A DNA stretch of 64,000 bases. Source: Alphaproteobacteria bacterium. Its GTDB lineage: Bacteria; Pseudomonadota; Alphaproteobacteria; Caulobacterales; Hyphomonadaceae. Below, piece by piece: positions 18,114 to 26,771 of the stretch. A model generated the notes under the pieces. It was not told where the DNA came from and made no database searches. It saw only the letters and a program-made list of their open reading frames with translations. The stretch spans positions 37,439 to 101,438 of the forward strand of contig JAHJSB010000003.1 of NCBI GenBank assembly GCA_018830285.1, read 5' to 3'. The position numbers and the translations under genes are program-made. The stretch's first letter is position 1. Each line of letters starts with the position of its first letter.

Positions 18114-19075
18114 CACAGACATCCTCTCCCAGGGACCGCGGCGCCGCACTCCTGTCGATCCTGATGATCGTCGCCGTCATGTCTGTTGCCGCCCTGACAG
18201 CCCTTGATGCGCTCGGCCGCTCAATCAGCCTCGCACGCGTCTCGTCGCAACGCTCCCAGACCCTGTGGGCGGCGCGCTCGACGGAAGCAATTGGCGCTGT
18301 TGCGATTTCGCGCCTCCAAGACCTGGACGACAACACGCTCCGGCAGGCCCTGGAGACCGGGCAGGCGATCACGCTGCCATTTGAACGCGGCGTCATCCAG
18401 GCAACATTGTCCGACGATTCCAACTGTTTCAATCTCAACGCCATTACCGGCGCGGCCGACGATACCAGCCATATCAGGTTTCAGGCCCTGCTCGAAGCAC
18501 AGGGCCTGTTCCGGTCCGACGCCCGCGCGCTCGCCGAAAGCCTCGCTGACTGGATCGATACGAACACCAATCCACGCGCGTTCGGAGCGGAAGATGCGTA
18601 CTATGGAACGCTAGAAACACCCTACCGCGCCGCAAATGCTCGACTGGTCAATCTGTCGGAACTCCGCGCCATAAAAGGCTTCACGCCAGAAATCATCGAA
18701 ACGATCCGGCCACTCGCATGCGTCCGGCCCTCGGCCTTCCAGTCTGCACTGAACATCGAGACGCTGCGTGAAGCAGACGCGCCCCTGTTGATCGCGCTTT
18801 TCTCGGGTGAGCTCAGCTTGGAACAGGCGCAATCGGTCATCCGTGCACGTCCGCTCGCAGGTTGGCTGACGACCGACACTTTCCTGGGAGAAAACGAGAT
18901 CCAGTCCATTGCCGTGGCCTCGCGCAACGATTCCATGATCGCGCTCAGGCCGACCAGCTTGCGTTTGACAGCGGATATCGTCTCTGGCCCGACACGGGAA
19001 ACCCTGCAGCTGACCTATGCAATGGACGCGGGCGGCAAAGCCAACCTCATCCAGCGCATGACGGGAGATTTCTGA
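18110..19075 (+). CDS. gspK: Minor pseudopilin K
   Basis: The protein has 321 residues, the largest pseudopilin. The cleavage site is after Gly11 (AALLSILMIVAVMSVAAL); the +5 Glu is absent, which is normal for GspK. The alpha-domain with DDSNCFNLNAI, LADWIDTNTNPRAFGAED and NLSELRAIKGFTPEI is conserved. It caps the pseudopilus tip. Its stop overlaps the gspL ATG. Confidence 0.92.
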   Translation: MTQTSSPRDRGAALLSILMIVAVMSVAALTALDALGRSISLARVSSQRSQTLWAARSTEAIGAVAISRLQDLDDNTLRQALETGQAITLPFERGVIQATLSDDSNCFNLNAITGAADDTSHIRFQALLEAQGLFRSDARALAESLADWIDTNTNPRAFGAEDAYYGTLETPYRAANARLVNLSELRAIKGFTPEIIETIRPLACVRPSAFQSALNIETLREADAPLLIALFSGELSLEQAQSVIRARPLAGWLTTDTFLGENEIQSIAVASRNDSMIALRPTSLRLTADIVSGPTRETLQLTYAMDAGGKANLIQRMTGDF

Positions 19076-20229
19076 TGGCCCGGCGCCTCTATGCAATGCT
19101 TCCATCACCAGGAGAGCCAATCGAATTCGCCTTGGCGACCGAAAAGGGCGTCAGCCTGATGTCCGCCAGCTCGGTCGACATCGACTCAGGCGACGAGATC
19201 GTGATTTTCGTTCCGGCAACGGAGGTGGGTTGCTTCGACGTCCGTCTTCCCAGCCAGGGCGTTGCCGAATTGCGGCGGTCGGCGGCTTTCGCGCTCGAAG
19301 ACGACCTCGCGGTCGCGGTCGAAGACGCGCATGTTGCCATCGGACAGCCGCTTCCCGGCGGGTCGCGCCCAGTTCACATCGTCGATCCGGCCTTGATGGA
19401 ACAATGGGTATCGATCCTGAACGCCGCAGGCCTCAGGGCGGCCCGCCTTGTCGCTGACGCCTCGGTCCTGCCCGGCACGCCGGTCGCCGTCGATGCTGGT
19501 ACCCACATCCTGTTCTCGGCCGGCGGTCGCAGGTTCGCGGCCGACGCTCAACTCCCCGACGACGCGCTCAAGGCGTTCGCCAACACATCCGATACGCCTA
19601 TCGCCGTGTCGGGACCAGCGCTCGCGCGGCGTCTCGGTGTCACCGAGGGGCAACCGTCGTCCCTCCCCCTTCTCGGCCAGCTTGCACAATGGGCAGAGAA
19701 TGGGCCGCCATTGACAGACCTGCGACAGGGCCCGTTCGTTAGTCGGCGGCAAGCCGACATCCGGATCGGGGCCTGGCGCCCAGCGCTCATCCTTGCCGCC
19801 GCTGCGGCCGTCGCGTTCCTGTCCGTTATCGCCCTCGAAACACATGCCCTGTCGCGCCTCGCCGCCGCGCTCGACAGTCAGGCCCGCGCCACTTACGCAA
19901 CGGCCTTCCCGGGCGCGCCCATACCTGCCAACCTTGCATCGGCCGTCCGGAACCAGGAAACGGCACCTGCCGCGAACCGGCTCCCTTTCCTTGAGGCGAC
20001 AGCCCTGCTCTACGAAGCCGTACCGGCCGACAGCGGAATCGCGATTCAGAGCCTGCGATATGATCGGGCCACCGGCCGCCTTCTTGCCAATATGGTCTAT
20101 CCGAACTTTGGCAGCGATGCCGACCTGAAGAGCGCACTCGAAGCGAGCGGCATCGCCGTTTCACTTGGCGATTCCCGCCAGCAGGACGGACAGGTCCTTG
20201 GCGACCTCACACTGGAGGCCGCGCGATGA
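19075..20229 (+). CDS. gspL: Type II secretion protein L
   Basis: The protein has 384 residues. The start is the ATG overlapping the gspK stop, preceded by GGGAG. The N-terminal 220 residues form an actin-like cytoplasmic domain that recruits GspE. A membrane helix lies at about 238-256 (ALILAAAAAVAFLSVIAL), followed by a periplasmic ferredoxin-like domain. It is divergent in sequence but clear from position and topology. Confidence 0.88.
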   Translation: MARRLYAMLPSPGEPIEFALATEKGVSLMSASSVDIDSGDEIVIFVPATEVGCFDVRLPSQGVAELRRSAAFALEDDLAVAVEDAHVAIGQPLPGGSRPVHIVDPALMEQWVSILNAAGLRAARLVADASVLPGTPVAVDAGTHILFSAGGRRFAADAQLPDDALKAFANTSDTPIAVSGPALARRLGVTEGQPSSLPLLGQLAQWAENGPPLTDLRQGPFVSRRQADIRIGAWRPALILAAAAAVAFLSVIALETHALSRLAAALDSQARATYATAFPGAPIPANLASAVRNQETAPAANRLPFLEATALLYEAVPADSGIAIQSLRYDRATGRLLANMVYPNFGSDADLKSALEASGIAVSLGDSRQQDGQVLGDLTLEAAR

Positions 20230-20705
20230 TCGACTTGTGGGACAAGCTCAGCCTGCGCGAACGCGCACTTGTCGGGGCGGCCGCAGCATTGCTCGCGCTT
20301 GTCGTGCTGCTTCAATTCATTCTGTTTCCGCTTCTGGCCAATCGTTCCGCCGCGAGCCTCCGGGCTGAACAGGCGTCGCGCACGCTGGACCTCATGACCT
20401 CTCGCGGGCTCTCGCCAACGTCCGACGCGAGCGCATCCTCTGGTGTCACACTCGACGCCGACGCCCGGCGACGCGCCATTCTCGATGCTGCCACGCGTCG
20501 CGGGCTCGCGATCGCGCGCGTCCAGGTCAGCGCCGACGGCGTGGTCACCGTCCAGGTCGACGATACCAATGCCGAGAACGTCTTTGCCTGGTTGTTCGAA
20601 CTGCGCAGCAGTACCGGGCTCGAAGCCAGCAAGGCGACAATCACCGAGGCAGGCTCAGGCCTTGTGCGCTCCAGCTTTGAATTCGGGGGCATGTCAGCCA
20701 GATGA
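20226..20705 (+). CDS. gspM: Type II secretion protein M
   Basis: The protein has 159 residues. It begins with a short cytoplasmic segment (LSLRERALVG), then one membrane helix at about 15-36 and a ferredoxin-like periplasmic domain. It pairs with GspL in the platform. Four-base overlaps join it to gspL and gspN. Confidence 0.88.
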   Translation: MIDLWDKLSLRERALVGAAAALLALVVLLQFILFPLLANRSAASLRAEQASRTLDLMTSRGLSPTSDASASSGVTLDADARRRAILDAATRRGLAIARVQVSADGVVTVQVDDTNAENVFAWLFELRSSTGLEASKATITEAGSGLVRSSFEFGGMSAR

Positions 20706-21454
20706 TGCGTCTCACACTCATCCTTGCATTTGTTGCCGCGCTTGCGTTGGGTATCCTGTCCGGCGTGCCTCTGTCATACGTGATGCGCAACGCTGGCCTC
20801 GTCGATCAAGGCGTCAGCTGGCAACAGGCCCGCGGCACCATCTGGCACGGGCAGGTCACCGGCCTTGGCTATCGCGGGCAGTCTGTCGGCGCGCTCGACG
20901 TCACATCGTCACCACTTTCCCTACTCTCAGGTGCAATTGCATCCGACGTGAAATGGGTCGGTCAGCCCGGCCGGGCGCGCGGCAAGCTCAAGCTGTCCGG
21001 ATCATCCGTGCACCTGTCCGAATTCGCCGCCGAACTCGACATTAGCCGACTGAGTGGCATTCATCCTGAATTGCGCCGGATCGGCGGCGTGTTGAAACTT
21101 TCCAATGCCGCTGCCCGCATCGACAGCGCCGGCACGTGCAAGTCGGCTAGCGGTGCGGCCCAGCTTGATCTCGTCCGTCGGCTTGGCGTCCAGTATGGCC
21201 GCGACTGGCCTCTGCTCGCAGGCGCGCCGATCTGCAGTGACGGAAATATTGAACTGCCGCTTGCTGGCGACGGTCCCAATGGCGAACGTTTTGAAATCAC
21301 ATTGCGCGCGCGTCCCGACGGGCGCACCGGCATGGACGTTCATGTCGAACGCCTGGATCCTCAGGCAATCGCCGCCCTCGCCGCAATGGGCTTCACAAAT
21401 ACCGGAAATGGCTACACGCTGAGCCAGGAAGCGGCATTGGCCGAAGGTAACTGA
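20702..21454 (+). CDS. gspN: Type II secretion protein N
   Basis: The protein has 250 residues. It has an N-terminal membrane anchor (LTLILAFVAALALGILSGVPLSYVM) and the GspN-typical WQQARGTIWHGQVTGLGY segment, then a beta-rich periplasmic domain with paired Cys. GspN is an accessory component absent from many systems; its exact role is unsettled. Confidence 0.85.
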   Translation: MMRLTLILAFVAALALGILSGVPLSYVMRNAGLVDQGVSWQQARGTIWHGQVTGLGYRGQSVGALDVTSSPLSLLSGAIASDVKWVGQPGRARGKLKLSGSSVHLSEFAAELDISRLSGIHPELRRIGGVLKLSNAAARIDSAGTCKSASGAAQLDLVRRLGVQYGRDWPLLAGAPICSDGNIELPLAGDGPNGERFEITLRARPDGRTGMDVHVERLDPQAIAALAAMGFTNTGNGYTLSQEAALAEGN

Positions 21455-21456
21455 AT

Positions 21457-21945
21457 ATGCGTCATTCACATTCCATCTGTATCGCAACCGTGTTCGTGGC
21501 GATGGCCCTGCTGCCGGCTTGCGCCAGCAAACCCGCGCCGGCTCAAGCGGTCACGTCGGCAGCCAATGTGATTGCCAGGTCTGGCGAACTCCCGTCCCAG
21601 ACACTTGCCCCGGGCGCCTGCGGCCTGTTCCTCTGGACGCAAGCAGAGCCTGTCCGTTTCGTCTTTTTTGCCGAAGCCGGATCGGACAAGGCGGTCATGA
21701 ACATTGGGGGCACCGAATCCCCGCTCGAACTCACATCCGTCGGCGGGAGCCTGTTCGGCCAGTTCATGACGCAGACGACCTATCGTTCGCCCGACGGCAA
21801 TGTTGGCCTGAGCTTCAAACCCGGAGAACTGCTCGACGGCGGCCAGCGGATCGAAGCCGGACGGTTGTCGCTGGTGAGCAAGGATGGCTGGGAAACCATG
21901 ATCCCGGTCCTGGGCCTCAGCGCCTGCCAGCCCGAACCGCGCTGA
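21457..21945 (+). CDS. Small lipoprotein ending the gsp operon (candidate pilotin, unrecognised family)
   Basis: The protein has 162 residues. The signal peptide ends LLPAC with Cys22, a good lipobox, followed by a Pro/Ala linker. The mature part is a beta-rich domain containing GLFLWTQAEPVRFVFFAE and ending in Cys-containing LGLSACQPEPR. It starts two bases after the gspN stop, so it is translated with the secretion operon. Type II systems need a lipoprotein that escorts GspD to the outer membrane, and none of the known families (GspS/AspS) is recognised here. A pilotin role is therefore inferred from position only. It could instead be a secretion-linked or unrelated lipoprotein. Confidence 0.7.
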   Translation: MRHSHSICIATVFVAMALLPACASKPAPAQAVTSAANVIARSGELPSQTLAPGACGLFLWTQAEPVRFVFFAEAGSDKAVMNIGGTESPLELTSVGGSLFGQFMTQTTYRSPDGNVGLSFKPGELLDGGQRIEAGRLSLVSKDGWETMIPVLGLSACQPEPR

Positions 21946-22056
21946 TCCATCGCCCCATCACCATCAGTAACTTTGGCGGCATGAAACGCGTTTCGGGTTA
22001 GGCGTCGCCTGCCCGATCACGCGCGAGAATCTCAAAAACCGCTCGACGTCAAGCGC

Positions 22057-22085
22057 CGCTGCCCAAGGTTACGGCAGCGTTTCTA
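22057..22085 (+). terminator. Probable terminator of the gsp operon
   Basis: CGCTGCC (22057-22063) pairs with GGCAGCG (22073-22079) over a nine-base loop and is followed by TTTCT. It is moderate in strength, because the T-run is short. Confidence 0.55.
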
Positions 22086-22269
22086 CGATTCTGTATGCGC
22101 TCACAGCATCGATCGGTCGAAAATTCGCAAAACAACAAAACATTGTCGTTTATCGCGTATCCCTTATTGTTTTACAATATTTTTAGTGCTATCCGGACTC
22201 ATCACGGCGCGGTGAGGCGCGCGTAAGCTCACGCCAGCGCCATCAAAGATTACAATAGGTGCTTGAACC
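22086..22269 (+). promoter_or_regulatory. AT-rich promoter region of the first RND operon
   Basis: The gap from 21946 to 22269 holds no gene. After the terminator it turns AT-rich, with ATTGT-TTT-ACAAT (22166-22178) as an inverted repeat. A possible -10 TACAAT (22173-22178) lies 18 bases after TTTATC (22149-22154). The inverted repeat overlaps the -10, so it could be a repressor site. Confidence 0.4.
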
Positions 22270-23520
22270 ATGACCTATGCTGAAACAGACCAGAAACCGC
22301 CATTCAGGCTTGGCCTTCTCATCAAACGAATTCTGTTCCTGGCCCTGCCCGTCTTCGTGCTCATTGGCTCCGTCGGCGGCTTTGTCGCCATGGGTGCGCT
22401 GAAACCTGCGCCCGAAGAGAAGGCCGAGATTATCGAGGCCCTTCCCGTCCTCACGACTGTGGCGCGATCCGAACCTGTTTCGATCAAGGTGCACGGTCAG
22501 GGCGAAGTCAAAGCCCGCTCCGAAGTCATGCTCGCCTCCGAGATCAGCGGCCGGGTTACCTATGTTTCCCCCAAATTCCTGGCGGGGGGACAGTTTGAAC
22601 GTGGCGAAACCCTGGTCCGCCTCGAGTCCCGGGAATACGAGCTCGGCATCGTCCAGGCCGAAGCCGCCGTGGCGCAAGCGCATACGGCACTGCTCCAGGA
22701 AATCTCCGAAGGACAGATCGCCAGCCAGGGCGCTCAACAGCTTGGCCTGGACCAGGTGTCCGATTTGACACTTCGCCACCCGCAACGCGCACAGGCAGAG
22801 GCCCAGCTCGCCTCCGCGCAGGCCCGCCTCGACGATACCCGGCTCCAACTCTCACGCACACGCATCGTCGCGCCATTTACGGGACGCGTGCGTGAGAAAT
22901 CAGTCAATATCGGTGCCTATGTCTCACCCGGTGCCCGACTCGGCGAAATCTATGCGAGTGACGTGGTCGATATCGCCGTCGCCCTGACAGATTCAGACCT
23001 CGCCAATCTCGGCCTCGGCATCGGCTTTTCCGAAACTCAGGACGTTCAAGGCCCACCCGTCACCCTGTCGGCCATCGTCGCCGGTGAGTCGCACACGTGG
23101 TCCGGCCGCATCACGCGAACGGACAGTGGCTTCGATCCCGAAACCCGCGTGCTATTCGCCTATGTCGAAGTCCAGGACCCCTACGGCAAAGGCGCCGACA
23201 ATGGCACGCCCCTCGCCACCGGCCTCTTTGTCGATGCCGAGATCGACGGCCGCACGCTGGCAGACAGCGTCGTCCTTCCCCGCACAGCGCTGCGTGGCAA
23301 GGACAATGTCTATGTCGCCCGCGAGGATGACACACTCGATATCCGCCCGGTTGAGGTTGCTTTCTCCGAACGCGAACGACTCATTCTCACCTCAGGCATA
23401 AGCGCTGGCGAACGTGTGGTGACATCGCCTGTCCGCGCCGCTTCCGACGGCATGAAAATCAAACCTGTCGACCGGCTCGAAACCGCTTTTGCGGCCGACG
23501 CCAGTGCGGCTGAAGACTAG
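22270..23520 (+). CDS. RND efflux membrane-fusion (periplasmic adaptor) protein
   Basis: The protein has 416 residues. A membrane helix at about 19-41 follows a cytoplasmic tail. Then come a lipoyl half (SIKVHGQGEVKARSEVMLASEISGRV), an alpha-hairpin (VQAEAAVAQAHTALLQEI, then AQAEAQLASAQARLDDTRLQLS) and the second lipoyl half TRIVAPFTGRVREKSVNIGAYV. It joins the RND pump to an outer-membrane channel. Fourteen bases separate it from the pump gene. No outer-membrane partner is encoded beside it, so it probably uses one from elsewhere. Confidence 0.9.
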   Translation: MTYAETDQKPPFRLGLLIKRILFLALPVFVLIGSVGGFVAMGALKPAPEEKAEIIEALPVLTTVARSEPVSIKVHGQGEVKARSEVMLASEISGRVTYVSPKFLAGGQFERGETLVRLESREYELGIVQAEAAVAQAHTALLQEISEGQIASQGAQQLGLDQVSDLTLRHPQRAQAEAQLASAQARLDDTRLQLSRTRIVAPFTGRVREKSVNIGAYVSPGARLGEIYASDVVDIAVALTDSDLANLGLGIGFSETQDVQGPPVTLSAIVAGESHTWSGRITRTDSGFDPETRVLFAYVEVQDPYGKGADNGTPLATGLFVDAEIDGRTLADSVVLPRTALRGKDNVYVAREDDTLDIRPVEVAFSERERLILTSGISAGERVVTSPVRAASDGMKIKPVDRLETAFAADASAAED

Positions 23521-23534
23521 AAGGATCCGGGGGC

Positions 23535-26500
23535 ATGTCGGCAATCATCCGCTGGTGGGCAAGCAACAAGGTCGCAGCAAACCTGCTGATGATCGCGATC
23601 ATCCTTGGAGGCATCGTTGCCTTCATCCGGATGGAGCGCGAACTCGAACCCTATGTTGAATTCCCGGGCGCCCAGATTTCCGTCGTCTGGCGCGGTGCCT
23701 CCCCGCAGGACATCGAGGAACAGATCACCGTCCGCATGGAAGAAGCCGTCAGCACGGTGGAAGGAATCAAGGAACTGCGCTCGGTCTCCAGTGAAGGGGT
23801 TGGTCGCCTCATCGTCATCGGCAACCAGGATCTCGACGAAGGCAAGTTCCTCCAGGACCTGAAACGCCAGATCGACGCCGTCAGCTCCTTTCCGGCCGCC
23901 GCTGAGCCACCCCAGCTGAACGTCTTCCGCAGCCGTGACGAGATCATCCGCCTCGCCGTCTCCGGCGACGACACGGTAAGCGAGCAGGACCTCAAGCATT
24001 TCGCCGAAGCCACCCGCCGTGAGATCGGCCTGCTCGGCCATGTCCCGTCCGTCGAACTCTTCGGCGTACGCAACGAGGAAATTTCCATCGAAGTCTCCGA
24101 AGAGGCGCTCCGCCGCTATGGTGTCAGCTTGTCTGACGTCGCCAATGCGGTCGCCGGCACATCGGTCAACATCTCGGCCGGCAATGTCCGCAGCGATGGT
24201 GGCAATGTTCAGCTCCGCACCCGCTCGCAGGCCGATACGCAGGCCGAGTTCGAAAACATCATCGTCAAGCAGATGCCGAATGGCGCCATTGTCCGCGTCT
24301 CTGACATGGCGAAAGTCATCGACGGTTTTGAAGAGGTCAACCTCCTCGCCACTGTCAACGGAAAGCGCACGATCCTGATTCAGGTCATGAGCGGTCCGCA
24401 GATGAACATCGTGAAGATGTCGAATAACGTGAATGCCTATTTCGATGAAGCCGCGAAAAACCTGCCGCCCGGCATCTCCATGACGATCTGGCAGGATTCC
24501 GCCGTCGACTATATGAGCCGCATCCGCCTCATCGGCACCAATTTCCTGTCCGGCCTCTTCCTGGTCCTCGTCACGCTGCTGCTCTTCCTGCGTCCCGCCA
24601 TCGCCATCTGGGTCGCCATCGGCATCGGCACGGCCTTCGCAGGCGGTCTCGCGCTCCTGCCGATGTCCGACGTCTCGTTCAACATGATCTCGACTTTCGC
24701 CTTCCTGCTTGTGATCGGCGTGATCGTCGACGACGCGATCATCGTAGGCGAAGCCATTCACTCGCGCACTGAAGACGGCGAGGAAGGCCTCGTCGCTGCA
24801 GTGAACGGCACGACCATGGTCATCAAGCCCGTTATTTTCGCGGTCTTCACGACGATGATCTTCTTCGCGCCATGGATGTACCTTTCCGGCGGCACCAGTG
24901 AATTCACACGCTCCATCTCGCTCGTCGTGATTTTTGCCCTCCTTTTCTCCCTGATCGAAGCCCTGCTGATCCTCCCGGCCCACCTTTCACACCTGAAAGC
25001 CGTCAATCCGGAAACCCGTATCGCCCGCTTCCAGGCATCCATCGCCGACAGCATCGTCTGGATCGCCAGGCGCGCCTATCGCCCGCTCTTGCTCCGCGCA
25101 CTGCGTCATCGCTACCTCACAGCATCCATTTTCATCGGCGGTATGATCCTGTCGGTTGGCCTTCTCACCAACGGCCTCGTGAAAACAGTCTTCTTTCCGG
25201 AGACTGAGTCTGACCAGATCGAAGTCTCCGTCGAAATGCCCGAAGGCACGCCCTATTCCCGCTCGCTCGAAGTGTTGGCCCAGATTCAGGCCGGCGAAAA
25301 GGCGCTGGAGGAAGAGGTCAACGCATCCACGAATGGCGAAGGCGAGCTGATCGAGAACTGGTACACTCGTTCACGCGACAACAACATTCTTGCGCTCGTG
25401 AAACTGGTGCCGCCGGAAACCCGCACTCTCACAGCCAAGGAGACCGCCGAGCGCCTGCGCGTCCTGATCGGCGAAGTCCCGGACGCCGAGACGATTACGG
25501 TCAATTACAGGAACACCGACAATGATCCGCCGATCCAGTACATGCTGAACTCGACCGATCTCGACGCGCTCAACGCCGCGGCCGACGATCTGATGGTCAA
25601 GCTGCGCTCCTATGACGGCGTCTACAATGTCGTGAACGACGTGCAGAGCGCGACCGACGAAATCCAGTTCGACCTGAAGCCCGGCGCCGAATCCCTCGGC
25701 ATCACGACGGCAGATGTCGCCCGTCAGGTGCGCCAGGGATTCTATGGTGAGGAAGTCCAGCGCCTGCCCCGCGACGGCGAGGATGTCCGCGTCTTCGTGC
25801 GGTATCCACGCTCCGACAGGGAATCGCTCGACTTCCTGAACAATATTCGCGTCCGGACAGCCGATGGCCGTGAATTACCGCTCTATGCCGTCGCCGACAT
25901 ACGCTTCGAAAAAGGCATCTCCCAGATCAAGCGTCGCGAACGTCGCCGCGCCATCGTGGTCAGTGCCGAAGTCGTCGCCGAGCGCGTCACGGAAATCCGC
26001 GGCGACCTCAACGACAATTTCTTCGACGAATTCGACAAGGCGCATCCTCAGGTTCGGCGCGGCAGCATTGGCCGGGCCCAGGGCGAGGCAGAATTCATGG
26101 TCGAGATCATGACCTTCCTCCTGATTGCCATCGGCGTCGCCTACTTCCTCGTCGCCGTTGCGTTCAAATCCTATGCCGAACCGATCCTCATCCTTCTGGC
26201 CGCTATCCCGTTCTGCTTCACGGGCGCCATGGTCGGGCACCTCGTCATGGGATTCCCGCTCAGCATCCTGTCCTACATGGGCATCATGGCGGCGGCTGGC
26301 GTGGCCGTGAACGACAATCTCGTCCTGCTCGATTACGTTCACCAGCTCAGGGACAAGGGCATGGACGGTGCGCGGGCCCTGATCGAAGCTGGCACTCGCC
26401 GCTTCCGGCCAATCCTGCTCACCTCGCTGACCACCTTTGTCGGCCTTCTCCCGCTGATGATGGAGCGCTCCATTCAGGCGCAATTCCTGATCCCGATTGC

Positions 26501-26690
26501 CGTCGGCCTCGCCTTTGGGGTCCTGTTTGCCCTGTTGGTCACCCTGTTCTTTGTGCCTGCCCTCTATGGCATCGGCGCGGATATCAAACATTTCTTCGGC
26601 TACCTGATCTCCGGCAAGCCGCGCCCTCGCTTCGATGCCATGCTCAACGAGAAAGCACTGGAAACCCTCGCGCCCGTGCCAGCTGAGTAA
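23535..26690 (+). CDS. RND-family inner-membrane efflux transporter
   Basis: The protein has 1051 residues, with the usual 12-helix plan of two homologous halves. Motifs include GAQISVVWRGASPQDIEEQI, the helix-4 acidic pair in IGVIVDDAIIVGEAIHSR (proton relay), and the second-half MGIMAAAGVAVNDNLVLLDYVHQ. The sequence is closer to the AcrB/MexF-like group lacking the HAE1 signature seen in the second pump of this window. Drug or lipid substrates are unknown. The nearby Pfa synthase makes a lipid-export role thinkable, but that is speculation. Confidence 0.92.
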   Translation: MSAIIRWWASNKVAANLLMIAIILGGIVAFIRMERELEPYVEFPGAQISVVWRGASPQDIEEQITVRMEEAVSTVEGIKELRSVSSEGVGRLIVIGNQDLDEGKFLQDLKRQIDAVSSFPAAAEPPQLNVFRSRDEIIRLAVSGDDTVSEQDLKHFAEATRREIGLLGHVPSVELFGVRNEEISIEVSEEALRRYGVSLSDVANAVAGTSVNISAGNVRSDGGNVQLRTRSQADTQAEFENIIVKQMPNGAIVRVSDMAKVIDGFEEVNLLATVNGKRTILIQVMSGPQMNIVKMSNNVNAYFDEAAKNLPPGISMTIWQDSAVDYMSRIRLIGTNFLSGLFLVLVTLLLFLRPAIAIWVAIGIGTAFAGGLALLPMSDVSFNMISTFAFLLVIGVIVDDAIIVGEAIHSRTEDGEEGLVAAVNGTTMVIKPVIFAVFTTMIFFAPWMYLSGGTSEFTRSISLVVIFALLFSLIEALLILPAHLSHLKAVNPETRIARFQASIADSIVWIARRAYRPLLLRALRHRYLTASIFIGGMILSVGLLTNGLVKTVFFPETESDQIEVSVEMPEGTPYSRSLEVLAQIQAGEKALEEEVNASTNGEGELIENWYTRSRDNNILALVKLVPPETRTLTAKETAERLRVLIGEVPDAETITVNYRNTDNDPPIQYMLNSTDLDALNAAADDLMVKLRSYDGVYNVVNDVQSATDEIQFDLKPGAESLGITTADVARQVRQGFYGEEVQRLPRDGEDVRVFVRYPRSDRESLDFLNNIRVRTADGRELPLYAVADIRFEKGISQIKRRERRRAIVVSAEVVAERVTEIRGDLNDNFFDEFDKAHPQVRRGSIGRAQGEAEFMVEIMTFLLIAIGVAYFLVAVAFKSYAEPILILLAAIPFCFTGAMVGHLVMGFPLSILSYMGIMAAAGVAVNDNLVLLDYVHQLRDKGMDGARALIEAGTRRFRPILLTSLTTFVGLLPLMMERSIQAQFLIPIAVGLAFGVLFALLVTLFFVPALYGIGADIKHFFGYLISGKPRPRFDAMLNEKALETLAPVPAE

Positions 26691-26699
26691 TCAGGCGCC

Positions 26700-26732
26700 A
26701 TGATGCCAATGGTTGGAGGCAACAGAGCTTAG
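26700..26732 (+). CDS. Possible 10-codon leader peptide before the ABC-F gene
   Basis: ATGATG opens a ten-codon frame, MMPMVGGNRA, that stops with TAG inside a hairpin (26711-26748). AGG lies close upstream but is weak. ABC-F resistance genes are known to be controlled by ribosome stalling on such leaders. This one fits in position only; chance cannot be excluded for so short a frame. Confidence 0.25.
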   Translation: MMPMVGGNRA

Positions 26733-26748
26733 GCTCTTGCCTTCAACC
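26711..26748 (+). promoter_or_regulatory. Stem-loop in the ABC-F 5' leader
   Basis: GGTTGGAGGCAA plus GAGC pairs with GCTC plus TTGCCTTCAACC, with one G-U pair, a two-base bulge and a short loop. It ends 23 bases before the ABC-F ATG and has no T-run, so it looks regulatory rather than terminating. Confidence 0.5.
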
Positions 26749-26771
26749 CCTTGGTCGCTAAACCCCCCGAT

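Noticed and set aside
23517..24983. Long minus-strand frame opposite the first RND gene
   Set aside because: Asp/Glu/Arg/His-rich artefact of reverse-reading a hydrophobic membrane protein; no family features.
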